A stretch of DNA of 64,000 nucleotides from Juglans regia (lineage: Eukaryota; Streptophyta; Magnoliopsida; Fagales; Juglandaceae), in assembly GCF_001411555.2 (NCBI RefSeq), contig NC_049910.1, positions 30,103,150 to 30,167,149 on the forward strand. Reading direction: 5' to 3'. Made by a program: the position numbers and the translations under genes. Below, piece after piece: positions 63,764 to 64,000 of this stretch. Position 1 is the stretch's first letter; each line of letters begins with the position of its first letter. The notes beneath the pieces were generated by a model that ran no database searches, was not told the DNA's origin, and worked only from the letters and a program-made list of their open reading frames with translations.

Positions 63764-64000
63764 CTACTAAGTTTGATCTGGATCCTGTTGAGATAGAAAA
63801 TGGGGGGCTTGGGGCACCGTGGTACCTCCGATGCCTAAGTCAGTTGTTGGGATAGGGTGGCCGAGCAAGTGAAAGAGAAAAGTATTCAAAATTAGAGAGA
63901 GAGAGTGCCAGAGGGTGTGAGGGGGTATTTATACACCTGACCAACGTGATCTTCTGGCAAATGGGATTCAAGGAGGTGCTGTTTGTACCTGTCAACCGGC
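63764..64000 (-). mobile_element. Possible gypsy-type LTR fragment at window end
   Basis: On the minus strand the sequence AACAACTGACTTAGGCATCG followed by GAGGTACC resembles a stretch common in plant gypsy LTRs. A TATA-like TATTTATA lies near 63935 on the plus strand (TATAAATA on the minus strand). No LTR end is visible, so the call rests on one motif. Confidence 0.35.

Overview
This looks like nuclear DNA from a plant, most likely a woody eudicot. The reasons are spliced leucine-rich-repeat receptor kinases of the plant LRR-XI type, plant-type hexokinase and PP2C fragments, Ty1/copia, CACTA and hAT elements, many AT-rich MITEs and long AT-rich spacers. The species cannot be fixed from the sequence alone; a Fagales or Juglandaceae-like tree is only a guess. 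No bacterial features, tRNA or rRNA genes were seen.

The window is a receptor-kinase tandem cluster that has decayed under repeated transposon insertion. Three LRR receptor-kinase copies lie on the minus strand. Copy A (1-1911) is cut by the window edge but open throughout its visible ectodomain. Copy B (12496-15536) and copy C (42542-45624) are pseudogenes that still have near-complete kinase domains and the same intron. A fourth, N-terminal fragment lies at 2262-2720. B and C each have a plus-strand hexokinase 3' fragment beyond their 3' end, so the duplicated unit held at least hexokinase remnant, receptor kinase and a long upstream region.

Layout: 1-7.1 kb holds copy A, its upstream region and MITEs. 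7.2-12.4 kb holds a hexokinase fragment split by a 2.7-kb solo LTR. 12.5-19.7 kb holds copy B and its upstream repeats. 19.9-20.4 kb holds a PP2C pseudogene. 21.4-27.7 kb holds two more LTRs of the same family. 28-31.5 kb is mostly unassigned. 32.4-34.1 kb is a non-autonomous hAT element. 34.9-40.3 kb is a full-length but dead Ty1/copia element. 40.5-45.6 kb holds the second hexokinase remnant and copy C. 45.6-50.3 kb is duplicated upstream DNA and a second, deleted hAT copy. 50.8-53.3 kb is a fourth LTR. 54.7-62.8 kb is a hydroxyisobutyrate-dehydrogenase-like pseudogene split by a 7.7-kb CACTA element, itself split by a fifth LTR. The end of the window may be a gypsy-type LTR fragment.

The most unusual signal is the family of five long (2.3-2.7 kb), same-orientation TGTAAC...TTACA (or TCACA) units. 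Four have recognisable 5-bp target duplications and none has an internal region. They share a small hairpin and a conserved antisense splice-donor sequence. Target duplications, one preserved empty site and nested insertions allow a relative history: hAT insertion, then segmental duplication, then LTR and copia insertions.
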